The position numbers and the translations under genes are program-made. Below the pieces are notes generated by a model that was not told where the DNA came from, made no database searches, and saw only the letters and a program-made list of their open reading frames with translations. Of a stretch of DNA of 40,528 nt, positions 10,062 through 18,976 are shown piece by piece; position 1 is the first letter of the stretch, and each line of letters begins with the position of its first letter. Origin of the DNA: Gracilibacillus suaedae (GTDB lineage: Bacteria; Bacillota; Bacilli; Bacillales; Amphibacillaceae); NCBI RefSeq assembly GCF_017599345.1, contig NZ_JAGFVL010000022.1, forward strand, positions 1-40,528, given 5' to 3'.

Positions 10062-10435
10062 TAAGATGGATCCTCTTCTGGTAATTTAAAGACGATCTCT
10101 CCTTCTTCCGTAAAGAAATAATTCGTTTTTGCAATTTGCAACAAATATTCTTCATCATTTAAAAGCTCTATTTCTTCAGTCAGTTTCTTTTCTTCATTTT
10201 GAAGAGTAGTTAATTCTTCGGAAAGCTCCGTATATTCCTGTTGCATATCCTGATATTTCAGACGTTGATTAATATGAAAAGTAACGAGGCTAACCATGGT
10301 GACGGAGACAATTATGCCAAATAACATTAATCTACGGTATAACTTCTTTTTTCTGCGTTTTTGCCGTTTTACTTGAGCGTCGTATTGTTCAATATAGGCG
10401 TCATTGATACGAGATACCTTGTTTCGTTTAGCCAT
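10058..10435 (-). CDS. divIC: Cell-division protein DivIC (FtsB-like septum former)
   Basis: Bitopic divisome protein that works with DivIB and FtsL at the septum. The 125-residue sequence has a basic cytoplasmic N terminus, one membrane segment (about 34-52), then a long coiled coil with glutamate/leucine heptads (about 58-100) and a short C-terminal domain ending in acidic residues. This matches B. subtilis DivIC in size and design. It follows yabQ in the conserved yabP-yabQ-divIC order. Confidence 0.93.
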   Translation of the reverse strand: MAKRNKVSRINDAYIEQYDAQVKRQKRRKKKLYRRLMLFGIIVSVTMVSLVTFHINQRLKYQDMQQEYTELSEELTTLQNEEKKLTEEIELLNDEEYLLQIAKTNYFFTEEGEIVFKLPEEDPSY

Positions 10436-10462
10436 AATTCACCAGTGCCTCCCTTGTGGAAT

Positions 10463-11026
10463 TTATTCTTTCTTTCTTATTTTACTATAAAATCGATAAA
10501 AAGGATGTAGATATTTTTTTGCATTTTTTGGTAACAATGGCTGGAGGATAGAAAGAATCAACTTTACCGGCCATCCCAATATTTTTAATAGTATCAATAG
10601 CAACGAATATAAAGCTGTAAATACTTTGCTAATAGATACTACTATTAATGATACGATAAATACTATGGGCTTTACAACAAAAATTTCTATTATTCGGTAT
10701 AGGAAGCGATAAATACGAAGTACAATCCGAATTAACGTATCTACGATGCGTCCAAAAGCCTGTTCAAAAAGGCTTTTGAACATCGCATAACCACATAGCA
10801 CTGCTAAAAAGATATAGAATCTTAAAATTCCTTCATTGACGAAGAACAATATAAAATATAGAATCACCGCTTGTATAAGCCAAAAGAGAATCTCCAAGAC
10901 ATATTTCCATAGTATGCTGGAGGTCCACAATCGTTCCAGCCGTTTGAACGTATGATAACTAGCACCAAGGTAGACACCAGATACTATCATCGTTATGATT
11001 GTGATAAATTGTGTGCTTAATGTCAT
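10463..11026 (-). CDS. yabQ: Spore cortex biosynthesis membrane protein YabQ
   Basis: A 187-residue, very hydrophobic protein with about four to five membrane segments (near 5-22, 40-62, 67-85 and two within 105-150) and a basic C terminus. B. subtilis YabQ localises to the outer forespore membrane and is needed for cortex formation; that role is taken from the family. The start ATG overlaps the yabP stop (ATGA), so the pair is translationally coupled. Confidence 0.9.
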   Translation of the reverse strand: MTLSTQFITIITMIVSGVYLGASYHTFKRLERLWTSSILWKYVLEILFWLIQAVILYFILFFVNEGILRFYIFLAVLCGYAMFKSLFEQAFGRIVDTLIRIVLRIYRFLYRIIEIFVVKPIVFIVSLIVVSISKVFTALYSLLLILLKILGWPVKLILSILQPLLPKNAKKYLHPFYRFYSKIRKKE

Positions 11027-11322
11027 TTGAATAGCTTGCTAAACAATCCTTTAGCCTTCTCCCCATGTTGCTCGTCCAAATAAGATAATTCATAAATCTT
11101 ACCCTTAATGGAAACATGGCCGGATTCTACATCGAGGTTTTTCATTTGCAAATTATCTCCACGAATAACTAGATAACCCATAACGGTTTGCAGTAGAAAC
11201 TCTTCACTATCAAAGCTATCAACTTCTTTGACTCCATCTATCTCCAAGAGACGACGATTAGTCATTTTCACATGGTGTTCCATTTGCGGTGCTGGCATCG
11301 TTTTTTTATCATAGTAATTCAT
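11023..11322 (-). CDS. yabP: Sporulation protein YabP
   Basis: A 99-residue YabP-family protein, recognisable by HVKMTNRRLLEIDGVKEVDSF and a beta-rich body. It is thought to act in the mother cell during sporulation with YabQ; its molecular function is unknown. It starts with a strong GGGAGGG site and overlaps yabQ by four bases. In B. subtilis the pair is under sigma-E; a CATATATT near 11350 resembles a sigma-E -10 but no convincing -35 was found. Confidence 0.9.
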   Translation of the reverse strand: MNYYDKKTMPAPQMEHHVKMTNRRLLEIDGVKEVDSFDSEEFLLQTVMGYLVIRGDNLQMKNLDVESGHVSIKGKIYELSYLDEQHGEKAKGLFSKLFK

Positions 11323-11392
11323 TAGTTTTTCCCTCCCTTTTATCCATCACTAATATATGAATAAAGGGACAAGTTTAGAACTTCATAGAACA

Positions 11393-11653
11393 CTATTGAT
11401 TGATATATTCCTCATGTTTAATGGTATATAAATTACTTGCTTCATCTTTTTTTACTGTTTCTTTTAAATCATCAATTTGAATTGTTAATAGTTTCTGACC
11501 AAATTGAATCTTCATTTCATCACCTGTCGCTACATTAGTAGCAGCTTTCGCAACATTACCATTGATAAGAATTCTACCTTGGTCTGCAATTTCCTTTGCT
11601 AGGGTCCTTCGTTTAATTAAACGAGAAACTTTTAAAAATTTATCCAGTCGCAT
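11393..11653 (-). CDS. rqcP: RqcP (YabO), S4-domain ribosome quality-control factor
   Basis: An 86-residue Hsp15-like protein with an S4 RNA-binding domain at its N terminus (MRLDKFLKVSRLIKRRTLAKE). In B. subtilis RqcP binds stalled 50S subunits with RqcH and allows alanine tailing of nascent chains. Length and sequence fit that family. It begins 24 bases after yabN, in the yabM-yabN-rqcP-yabP-yabQ-divIC run. Confidence 0.92.
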   Translation of the reverse strand: MRLDKFLKVSRLIKRRTLAKEIADQGRILINGNVAKAATNVATGDEMKIQFGQKLLTIQIDDLKETVKKDEASNLYTIKHEEYINQ

Positions 11654-11677
11654 CGATAATTCCCTTCCTCTACATTG

Positions 11678-13135
11678 TCATTCATTTTCAAGACGCTTTG
11701 CCTCTTCCCAAAATTGGTCCAATTCATCTAATGTGAAGGATTCCCATGCTTGTTCACTTTCCTTCACCTTTTGCTCTACGGATTGAAAACGATGTATAAA
11801 TTTTTGATTAGTTCGCATTAAAGCTATTTCTGGATTAATTTTATAATATCTTCCTAAGTTAATCATTGCAAATAGTATATCTCCAAATTCTTTTTCTTGC
11901 GCATCGAAACTTTCATGTTCTCTTGCATTTTTTAATTCTTCTAACTCTTCATAAACCTTTGCCCAAATTGGATCTGGTTCACTCCAATCAAAACCTACTT
12001 TAGCTGCTTTTTGTTGGATCTCCTCTGCTAGTAATGTTGCTGGTAACCCTTTGTTCAATTCAGATAAAATGGTTTGCTGTTGTTCTCTCTTTTCTTCCTT
12101 TTTGATTGCTTCCCAATTTTGGATTACTTCGGTTTCATCCTTAACCTCTAATTTACCGAAAACATGGGGGTGACGTCGGATCATTTTTTCTGTGATATTA
12201 TATATTACGTCATCAATGGTGAAAAATCCTGCTTCTTCTCCAATTTGACTATGTAACATGATTTGCAGTAGGACATCACCAAGCTCTTCCGCCACAGCTT
12301 CATCATCTTCATTGTCTATGGCTTCGATCACTTCATAAGCTTCTTCAATTAAATATTTTTTTAATGTTTCATGTGTTTGTTTTTGATCCCACGGGCATCC
12401 TCCAGGTGCTCTTAAAGCTGCAATCACTTCTTTCAAACGATAAAATTGGTGATGAAGTTTTTCTTTGTCTATTGGAGGGATGTATACACTCGTTAAGTTA
12501 CTTAGCTGCATTTGCTGATCTAACTCGACTAATGGTAGTTCTTTTATCGACTCTTCTTTACTGCCAACTGCTTCCACTAAAAAAATAGGATAATCTGCTG
12601 GTAAGTCCTCCAACAAAGTTAGCTTCACCTCTGATGCAATAAAAGCATCATATACTTGGCAAAAAACAAGATGTTGTTCATATTGTAGGTGACGACGGTT
12701 AAATGATGTCGCATCTACAAATTGAAACCCTTCGATCGGATCTATTTTTAATGCAGAAAATAAATCATCTAAAAAACTTTGACCACCAACAATCTCTACC
12801 TCCACATTCTGATGTTGTATTAATAACTGTACGGTTTGCTCAGCAAGCATTGGGTGACCTGGCACGGCATAAACAACGTTCCCCTTCTCGCTAGCTGTAT
12901 CTATTAATGTTCTAACAATTTCAAGATACACAGCATCAAAATGATCATGCTTTTCATAGATGTCATCAAACGAATGAAAATCTACCGATTCCTTTTGTAA
13001 TGCCTGAATTACCGGGTGATCGAGCGTTCTTACATAACAAACTTTTTGTTCGCTTGTGAGTTTTCGATATATTCCCAATGGGAGCTGATTAATATCTCCT
13101 CCGCCAAGACCAATAATTTCGATAAAAGGTTTCAT
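11678..13135 (-). CDS. yabN: YabN: fused tetrapyrrole-methylase-like and MazG pyrophosphohydrolase
   Basis: The 485-residue fusion has an N-terminal SAM-dependent methylase-like domain (about 1-225; IIGLGGGD and VYAVPGHP motifs) and a C-terminal MazG nucleotide pyrophosphohydrolase region (from PGGCPWD, with EEAYEVIEAI and EELGDVLLQ carrying the metal-binding acidic residues, then a second MazG-like repeat). MazG proteins hydrolyse NTPs or (d)NTPs, a housecleaning role; the methylase substrate is unknown. The chosen ATG at 13135 has AGGAGA seven bases upstream and leaves an 11-base gap to yabM; an upstream ATG at 13162 would overlap yabM. Confidence 0.92.
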   Translation of the reverse strand: MKPFIEIIGLGGGDINQLPLGIYRKLTSEQKVCYVRTLDHPVIQALQKESVDFHSFDDIYEKHDHFDAVYLEIVRTLIDTASEKGNVVYAVPGHPMLAEQTVQLLIQHQNVEVEIVGGQSFLDDLFSALKIDPIEGFQFVDATSFNRRHLQYEQHLVFCQVYDAFIASEVKLTLLEDLPADYPIFLVEAVGSKEESIKELPLVELDQQMQLSNLTSVYIPPIDKEKLHHQFYRLKEVIAALRAPGGCPWDQKQTHETLKKYLIEEAYEVIEAIDNEDDEAVAEELGDVLLQIMLHSQIGEEAGFFTIDDVIYNITEKMIRRHPHVFGKLEVKDETEVIQNWEAIKKEEKREQQQTILSELNKGLPATLLAEEIQQKAAKVGFDWSEPDPIWAKVYEELEELKNAREHESFDAQEKEFGDILFAMINLGRYYKINPEIALMRTNQKFIHRFQSVEQKVKESEQAWESFTLDELDQFWEEAKRLENE

Positions 13136-13146
13136 GTTCTTATCTC

Positions 13147-14715
13147 CTATCCTTTCTTCCACCTATTTAATAGTGGGATTGGTGCAAGTTCTTTCCTAGT
13201 TAAAATACGCCACTTAACAACCACAATAGCATAGACGATAAAGCCGATTATTACACTCCCTATTACAAAAAGGAATAGAGCTAATCGATTATCGAATGAA
13301 ATAAAATAGAAGGCTGTCTTTTTTAAAATAGCTAACACAACCGCCATCAATAAACTCGCTATTGTTAACTTTGTCCAAGGGATCACAAATAATCGATCTC
13401 CGCTTAATATCGAACGGAGCAATAAAAAATTCATCATACATATAATAATTACGGTACTAACGGTTGCTATAGCAGCTCCATCCATTCCCCATAAAGGAAT
13501 AAGGAAATAGTTCAGCACCATTTTAACCCATAATCCTAAAAAAAGGATAATTGCCGTCCACTTCATATATCCAAATCCTTGCAAAGTAGAGGCGATCGTT
13601 ACTGTTAAAGAAGTAAATAATAGAGAAATCGTTAATATTCGCAAACTAGAAGTACCTATTTGATTTTGAAAAAATAACTGGTTCACTTCAGGAAATAATG
13701 TAAACAAACCTACAGTAGCTCCTACGGAAAGTAATACACAATATTTGGTTGTTAATCGAAGTTTTTCGATGGTTTTTTCTCTACTAATTTGCCAATTAGT
13801 TTTTGTTACTTGTGGAACCAATGCCATTGCAAATGATGAGCCAACAACGGTTACTAGTTGTAATAACGGTTGTCCTCTATCAAAGACTCCCTTTGTTGTT
13901 GTAGCTTCTCTTAATGTTTCACCAAATTTAAGCAACCCTGGAACCATTGTAAATGCATCAGCAAGCTGCATAAGCAATAACAACATATGATTCATACTGA
14001 TGATAAGTCCAGCAACAATGATCGGGGAGATTAAGTGACTAATGGGTATACTTCGCGATGAATGGCCGTCATTCCATATGCTACTTTTTTTAGCATATAA
14101 ATAAATGAAAATAAAAGATATACTCAATGCGATAATACTTGCTATCATTGCTCCATCCGCGATTTTGTATACGTGTAGGTGCCCTTGATAAATCAGTATA
14201 GCTGTGAGGATAATGATGGTAGCGCGTAATAACTGTTCGATCATTTGCGAATAAGCGGTCGGTTCCATCCATTGATCTGATTGGGTGATCCCTCTAAATA
14301 GGGCAACAAAGGGAATAAACAAAAACACCCAAGAAACGTGACGAAGTGGATCAGTTAACATACGATCTCCCATCCAGTTAGCAAAAACAGGACTTAATAA
14401 AAAAAGCGTAAGAAAGAGAAATATTGCAAAACCCATCATAACAGTAAAAATCAATATGTACATCTTTTGGTTGTGTTGTTCTTTTCCATTCTCGGCTAAA
14501 AACTTAGAGATCGCAGCGGGGAAGCCATATAAAGCAAACATAAAAGCAATCCCTAAAATCGGGTATACTTGCTGATAAATATAGAATCCCTCATCACCTG
14601 TTAAATTTTGTAATGGTATCCGGTAAAAGGCGCTGATCACTTTGCTTAGTATGCCTGCTAAAAGGAGTGCAAAAGCTCCTCTATAAACTTGATTATTTTG
14701 TTTATCATTATTCAT
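13147..14715 (-). CDS. yabM: YabM, multidrug/oligosaccharidyl-lipid/polysaccharide (MOP) superfamily transporter
   Basis: The 522-residue protein has about fourteen hydrophobic segments and the SpoVB/MurJ-like N terminus (YRGAFALLLAGILSKVISAFYRIPL). Members flip lipid-linked sugars; SpoVB acts in cortex synthesis and related Amj/MurJ proteins flip lipid II, but the substrate of YabM is not established. It heads the yabM-yabN-rqcP-yabP-yabQ-divIC cluster, with GAAGGAAG as ribosome site. Confidence 0.88.
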   Translation of the reverse strand: MNNDKQNNQVYRGAFALLLAGILSKVISAFYRIPLQNLTGDEGFYIYQQVYPILGIAFMFALYGFPAAISKFLAENGKEQHNQKMYILIFTVMMGFAIFLFLTLFLLSPVFANWMGDRMLTDPLRHVSWVFLFIPFVALFRGITQSDQWMEPTAYSQMIEQLLRATIIILTAILIYQGHLHVYKIADGAMIASIIALSISFIFIYLYAKKSSIWNDGHSSRSIPISHLISPIIVAGLIISMNHMLLLLMQLADAFTMVPGLLKFGETLREATTTKGVFDRGQPLLQLVTVVGSSFAMALVPQVTKTNWQISREKTIEKLRLTTKYCVLLSVGATVGLFTLFPEVNQLFFQNQIGTSSLRILTISLLFTSLTVTIASTLQGFGYMKWTAIILFLGLWVKMVLNYFLIPLWGMDGAAIATVSTVIIICMMNFLLLRSILSGDRLFVIPWTKLTIASLLMAVVLAILKKTAFYFISFDNRLALFLFVIGSVIIGFIVYAIVVVKWRILTRKELAPIPLLNRWKKG

Positions 14716-14852
14716 CTTGTTCTTCCTTCATTTTCAAAATTCCTTGCCATTATAACACAGACACATTACAGGTAGATAAAAAAGCTCCACCCAAAGACCA
14801 AAAGAAAAAAGATACAGTAATGTACTGTTTAGCTACTTCAAAGTAGATACAT

Positions 14853-15092
14853 ACTGCGACATTTATTGAGCGGACATTTAGTGCGTTATTTGAATGAAAA
14901 TCACCTGTTTTCCGATGTTAGCGGACATTGAATACCTTATTTGGTTCATTTCAGCCTCAATTAGCACTATTTTTGATGAATAGCGGAATAGATGTCTGCA
15001 ACCACCCTAAAAACGGCACTTTTGTCACAAATAACGGAACAAATGTCCGCACTAAGGCCAGATTTACTTGGAAGTCCAAGTTACTTCGCAGT
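14853..15092. repeat. Border-flanked element E3 with GCGGACATT-type interior
   Basis: The 240-bp element has left border ACTGCGA (14853-14859, preceded by AGATACAT) and right border TTACTTCGCAGT (15081-15092). The interior differs from E2/E4. Inverted arms containing GCGGACATTT at both ends surround related internal copies (AGCGGACATT, AATGTCCGC). It lies in the 444-bp gap between ptsG and yabM; apart from this and the ptsG terminator I see nothing in that gap. Confidence 0.75.
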
Positions 15093-15112
15093 CTAAATTC
15101 TTTAATTGATTG

Positions 15113-15154
15113 TAAAAAATACACGCGTTTCGTTGTTTTTGAAACGCGTGTATT
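15113..15154 (-). terminator. Intrinsic terminator of ptsG
   Basis: A perfect 14-bp stem AATACACGCGTTTC / GAAACGCGTGTATT with a nine-base loop, followed on the minus strand by a T tract, six bases past the ptsG stop. Confidence 0.9.
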
Positions 15155-15159
15155 ATTTA

Positions 15160-17181
15160 TTATTGATTAATTTGGAAGATGCCTTTGTCTTCTTTGTTAA
15201 TGTTACCCGTCTTGTTTAATTGGATTGATTGGCCTTCTGCTAAGTTAGTAAAGATCACTGGTGTTACCGTTGATGGTGCATTATTGCTTATAAAGTCTAG
15301 GTCGACTTCCATCAAGGTTTGACCTTGTTTTACTTCATCGCCTTCTGCCACTTTAGCTGTAAACCCTTCTCCTTTTAGGTTTACCGTGTCGATACCGATA
15401 TGGATTAGAATTTCTGTTCCATTATCAGCTTCAATACCGATAGCATGTTTTGTTGGGAAGATATTAATGATTTTACCATTTACAGGTGACACAATTTCAC
15501 CGGCTGTTGGCTTCACTGCGAAACCGTCTCCCATCATTTTTTGGGAGAATACTTGATCAGGTACTTCAGATAACGGCATTACTTCCCCTTGCATTGGACT
15601 AACAAAATCAAGGTCTCCCACTACATTATTGTCAGATGGTATAGCCTCTTTTTCAGGCTCCGCTTTTTTCGTTGGCGTTTTCCCATCCATAATGTCTTGC
15701 ATTTGTCCTCTAATCGTATCAGAAACTGGACCGTAAATAGCTTGGATATTGTTACCTACTTCCATTACGCCAGAAGCACCTAGTTGTTTTAAACGGTCTT
15801 TATTTACTTTGCCTTTATCATCTACACTTACGCGCAGGCGTGTAATACAAGCATCAAGGTTCGTAATATTTTCTTTTCCACCCATAGCTTCTAGAATTTC
15901 AAATGGACGGTCGTCCACTTCTCCGTCTTCCTCGGCATCTTGTGCTTCATCTTCACGACCTGGAGTTGCTAAGTTGAACTTCTGAATCGCAAATCGGAAA
16001 CCAAAGTAGTAGATAACAGAGAAAATTAAACCAATGATGATTACCCACCACCAGTCCGTACGGTTAGGCATAATTCCGAACAGGATATAGTCGATTAAAC
16101 CACCAGAGAATGTCATACCTATTTTTACATCTAATAAGTACATGGTCATAAATGATAAACCTGCGAAAACAGTGTGAATCGCAAACAGTAATGGTGCTAC
16201 GAACAAGAATGAAAATTCAAGTGGCTCTGTAATCCCTGTTAAGAAAGAGGTTAAGGCTGCAGAGAACATGATACCTCCAACCACTTTCTTTCTCTCAGGT
16301 TTTGCTGTATGATAAATCGCTAACGCTGCAGCTGGAAGACCGAACATCATGAAAGGGAATTTACCAGTCATAAAGTTACCAGCTGTAAAATCTACACCGT
16401 CTTTAAGCTGTTCGAAGAAGATTGTTTGATCCCCTCGAACAATCTCGCCTGCTGCACTTGTATAAGAACCAAATTCAAACCAAAATGGTGAATAAAAGAT
16501 GTGGTGTAATCCAAACGGAATTAAAGCTCGTTCAATAACACCAAATACAAACGTTGAAAGAGTTCTGTTTGTTTCTAACATAAAGTGAGAAACAGCATTT
16601 AATCCTTCTTGAGCAAATGGCCATACTAAATACATCACAATACCTAATAATAATGATGTAAACGCAGTAATAATTGGCACAAAACGTTTTCCAGCGAAGA
16701 AACCTAAAAATTGCGGTAATTCAATATTAAAGAACCGGTTATACATATAGGCGGCGAGTATACCAACTATAATACCACCGAAGACACCAGTTCCTAAGGT
16801 TGGAATCCCTAGCACACTTTCATATGCAGCCTCTTCTGTCATCCCTTCTGTGATACCACCAAATACACTCATCGTTACATTCATAATTAAATACCCGATG
16901 ATAGCAGCTAAACCTGCAACACCATCACCTTTTGCTAAACCGATTGCAACCCCGACAGCAAAGAGTAATGGCAAGTTATCGAAGACGATACCACCCGCTT
17001 CAGACATTACCTCTAGAACTTTTTGAACAATATCATTTCCGAACCATGGGAATTTTTCTACCCATTGGTCTTGAGCAAAACTTGTACCGAATGCAAGTAA
17101 AATACCAGCAGCTGGTAATAATGCTACCGGTAGCATCAATGCTTTCCCTACTTTTTGCAGGGTACCAAATAAATTGGACAT
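15160..17181 (-). CDS. ptsG: Glucose-specific PTS permease EIICBA
   Basis: Imports and phosphorylates glucose. The 673-residue protein has domain order C-B-A: a polytopic EIIC (about 1-405, with the ITEPLEF substrate-site motif at 317-323), an acidic linker, EIIB with phosphorylated Cys445 in LDACITRL, and EIIA with His579 and the phospho-accepting His594 in ILIHIGID. The best start is the ATG at 17181, nine bases after AGGAGG; a TTG two codons earlier is too close to it. The gene lies behind glcT and a RAT/terminator switch, which supports glucose specificity over N-acetylglucosamine. Confidence 0.93.
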   Translation of the reverse strand: MSNLFGTLQKVGKALMLPVALLPAAGILLAFGTSFAQDQWVEKFPWFGNDIVQKVLEVMSEAGGIVFDNLPLLFAVGVAIGLAKGDGVAGLAAIIGYLIMNVTMSVFGGITEGMTEEAAYESVLGIPTLGTGVFGGIIVGILAAYMYNRFFNIELPQFLGFFAGKRFVPIITAFTSLLLGIVMYLVWPFAQEGLNAVSHFMLETNRTLSTFVFGVIERALIPFGLHHIFYSPFWFEFGSYTSAAGEIVRGDQTIFFEQLKDGVDFTAGNFMTGKFPFMMFGLPAAALAIYHTAKPERKKVVGGIMFSAALTSFLTGITEPLEFSFLFVAPLLFAIHTVFAGLSFMTMYLLDVKIGMTFSGGLIDYILFGIMPNRTDWWWVIIIGLIFSVIYYFGFRFAIQKFNLATPGREDEAQDAEEDGEVDDRPFEILEAMGGKENITNLDACITRLRVSVDDKGKVNKDRLKQLGASGVMEVGNNIQAIYGPVSDTIRGQMQDIMDGKTPTKKAEPEKEAIPSDNNVVGDLDFVSPMQGEVMPLSEVPDQVFSQKMMGDGFAVKPTAGEIVSPVNGKIINIFPTKHAIGIEADNGTEILIHIGIDTVNLKGEGFTAKVAEGDEVKQGQTLMEVDLDFISNNAPSTVTPVIFTNLAEGQSIQLNKTGNINKEDKGIFQINQ

Positions 17182-17249
17182 GATCAATTTCCTCCTCTTG
17201 TTTTTTCATACATGCAACAGCTCTCATTCATGTCATATACGTAAGCAAA

Positions 17250-17349
17250 TAAAAAAGGCATGAGTAAAAGGTTTTCTGATTTAGGAAAATGATAGAAGTA
17301 TACACTTCTCCCCTATCTTTTCCTAAAACAACCTTTTTACTCATGCCTG
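17250..17349 (-). terminator. Conditional terminator in the ptsG leader
   Basis: On the minus strand GGCATGAGTAAAAAGG (from 17349) pairs with the complementary CCTTTTACTCATGCC ending at 17257, followed by TTTTTTAT. The arm-to-arm span also contains an inner pairing around a GAAGTGTATACTTC hairpin. The upstream arm overlaps the RAT, so only one of the two structures can form. Confidence 0.88.
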
Positions 17350-17367
17350 ATCGTATCAGTAACACGT
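17339..17367 (-). promoter_or_regulatory. RAT: GlcT-binding ribonucleic antiterminator
   Basis: The 29-base stretch directly after the glcT stop begins ACGTGTTACTGATACGATC and ends CAGGCATGAGT, closely resembling the B. subtilis ptsG RAT as I remember it. It shares AGGCATGAGT with the terminator stem. Under glucose, dephosphorylated-PRD1/active GlcT would stabilise the RAT and let transcription reach ptsG. Confidence 0.88.
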
Positions 17368-18210
17368 TTATGATTGCGTTAGTCGCTGTAGATGAATCGT
17401 TAAATACAACACCTCTGATTCATCAACTCGTATATGTAATTGTTGTTGCATTACTTTGATCAATTTCCAAGCAAGATTATAGCATACTGGATAAGTTGTT
17501 TTCAAGACTTTTGCTAAATTTGTTTGTTCACCTAGTTGTTCCCCTTGATAAGCCCTTTCAATTGCACGGTGGAGATGCTGTATAAGACGGTTATAATTAA
17601 TATCATTCCGTTCCAACTCGATATTTAAATTTTCTTCAATGATGGTTACTAATTTCGAAATAAGTTGATGATGACGGTTCATATCATGGATGGTTTTATT
17701 CGTTACAGCACTATGAATGTGCAATGCTATAAATCCAACTTCTCCTTCAGGAAAAGTTACTCCAACTCGCTCTTGAATTACTGAAACAACTTCTTGAGCT
17801 ACCTGAAATTCTTTCGGATACAATGATTCGATCTCAAAGAGAAAAGGATTAGAAAATTGTACATTTTGGTGTGCACGGCTAATTGCAAACGATAAGTGAT
17901 CAGTTAAAGCAACATGGATATGCTCATGGAGTGTTTCGTCCATTCTTGTCTCAATTAATAGCATAATCTCATGCAACACTTCCATAACTTGTGGATCAAT
18001 ATATGACACCAATTGTTTATATTGCGCCTGTTCTTGCTCATCCTTTAACAGAAATGTTTTTTCTGCCTGTTCTTGCGGTACAATATCTCCCTTGTTCTTA
18101 CCAAAACCAATCCCTTTACCGATTAAGATAACTTCCTTATATAATGGGTGGGACGCGATAATCACATTATTATTTAGCGCTTTCTTAACCGTCATTTGTT
18201 GCTCGTCCAA
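17368..18210 (-). CDS. glcT: Transcription antiterminator GlcT (BglG family)
   Basis: RNA-binding regulator of ptsG. The protein has an N-terminal co-antiterminator domain (TVKKALNNNVIIASH...KGIGFGKNKGD, about residues 7-60) and two PTS regulation domains with the conserved histidines (HEHIHVALTDH and ALHIHSA in PRD1; LIQHLHRAI and TIHLQRL in PRD2). It matches B. subtilis GlcT along its length. Start: the TTG at 18210 is preceded by AGGGAGGTGG and gives MDEQQMTVKK (280 residues). The upstream ATG at 18234 lacks a ribosome site, though a start at the ATG of MTVKK is also possible. The stop codon abuts the RAT. Confidence 0.93.
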   Translation of the reverse strand: MDEQQMTVKKALNNNVIIASHPLYKEVILIGKGIGFGKNKGDIVPQEQAEKTFLLKDEQEQAQYKQLVSYIDPQVMEVLHEIMLLIETRMDETLHEHIHVALTDHLSFAISRAHQNVQFSNPFLFEIESLYPKEFQVAQEVVSVIQERVGVTFPEGEVGFIALHIHSAVTNKTIHDMNRHHQLISKLVTIIEENLNIELERNDINYNRLIQHLHRAIERAYQGEQLGEQTNLAKVLKTTYPVCYNLAWKLIKVMQQQLHIRVDESEVLYLTIHLQRLTQS

Positions 18211-18381
18211 ACTCTCCACCTCCCTTTCCACCATAACACATTACACTATTGTACTAAAAACCTCCAAAGATATCACCTATAATGAGTAAACGGAGCAGGA
18301 ATAATGTCCCATTCATTATTTCAAATGAACTATAAAACTCGATATCTGGATTCTTATTACAAAATAACTCGTATTCTCAAC

Positions 18382-18435
18382 AACTGCAAATTAGATACAT
18401 ACTGCGAAAACTGCAAATTAGATACATACTGCGAA
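18382..18435. repeat. Exact 27-bp tandem duplication at the left end of E4
   Basis: Two identical 27-base units (AACTGCAAATTAGATACAT plus ACTGCGAA) lie head to tail at 18382-18408 and 18409-18435. Each contains the first bases of the border, so E4 has one and a half left borders. This could reflect slippage or repeated insertion/excision at the border. Confidence 0.9.
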
Positions 18436-18898
18436 GTAATGAAAATTTGTGGAGTGAGGCCTTCTTCCATTCTGATTGATGATGAGTGCTAAGTCGACGC
18501 TGCGGAAAAATACTCCCTTTCCGGGGGCACGGCCTCAGCTAACTTGGTGAAGAAAACCACTTCACCAAGTGGATCTTCGGCTCGCGCTGTTCCCCCAGGA
18601 GTGTCGCATTTTTCCGCAGCTTAGTGTGTATTTCTTATCAAGTAAGAAGAAATTCACAGATATATTCCCAAAAGTTCTCTTCTTTCGATCATCAGAATAC
18701 TACGCTTAGCGGAGGCAGAATACGGAGACTCCTATGGGAACTTACGCGAGTCCGAAGACCCCGCAGGAAAGCGACTTTTGCTTTCCGAGGAGGCTAAGGC
18801 CGTGCCCATGGAAAGCGCAGTATTCTGCCGGAGCGAATGACAACACTTCTCAAAAAACAGAATGAAACAACGCAAGTCCATGCACGTTACTTCGTAGT
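18401..18898. repeat. Composite border-flanked element E4 (A module plus B module)
   Basis: The 498-bp element has full left border at 18428-18439 and right border TTACTTCGTAGT at 18887-18898. Two large palindromes follow each other. Module A is 18499-18620, with ends GCTGCGGAAAAAT / ATTTTTCCGCAGC and a perfect 11-bp apical stem at 18542-18552 / 18560-18570. Module B is 18714-18829, with ends GGCAGAATAC / GTATTCTGCC. Module A is almost identical to E8, and module B to E1 and E2. It fills most of the 766-bp gap between spoVT and glcT. Confidence 0.85.
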
Positions 18899-18936
18899 TT
18901 ATATATTTAGCGCACCATTTTTACTTCTAAACATAA

Positions 18937-18967
18937 ATAGTATAGAAGCATTAAACTTCTATACTAT
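18937..18967 (-). terminator. Terminator-like hairpin after spoVT
   Basis: A perfect 12-bp stem ATAGTATAGAAG / CTTCTATACTAT with a seven-base loop, nine bases after the spoVT stop. The following T tract on the minus strand is weak (TTATGTTT). Confidence 0.65.
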
Positions 18968-18976
18968 CCGTTGTTC

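Noticed and set aside
11340-11360. Sigma-E promoter of yabP
   Set aside because: CATATATT resembles a -10 box, but no acceptable -35 element lies at the right distance.
14928-15170. 80-codon plus-strand frame
   Set aside because: It is composed of E3 repeat sequence and the ptsG terminator.
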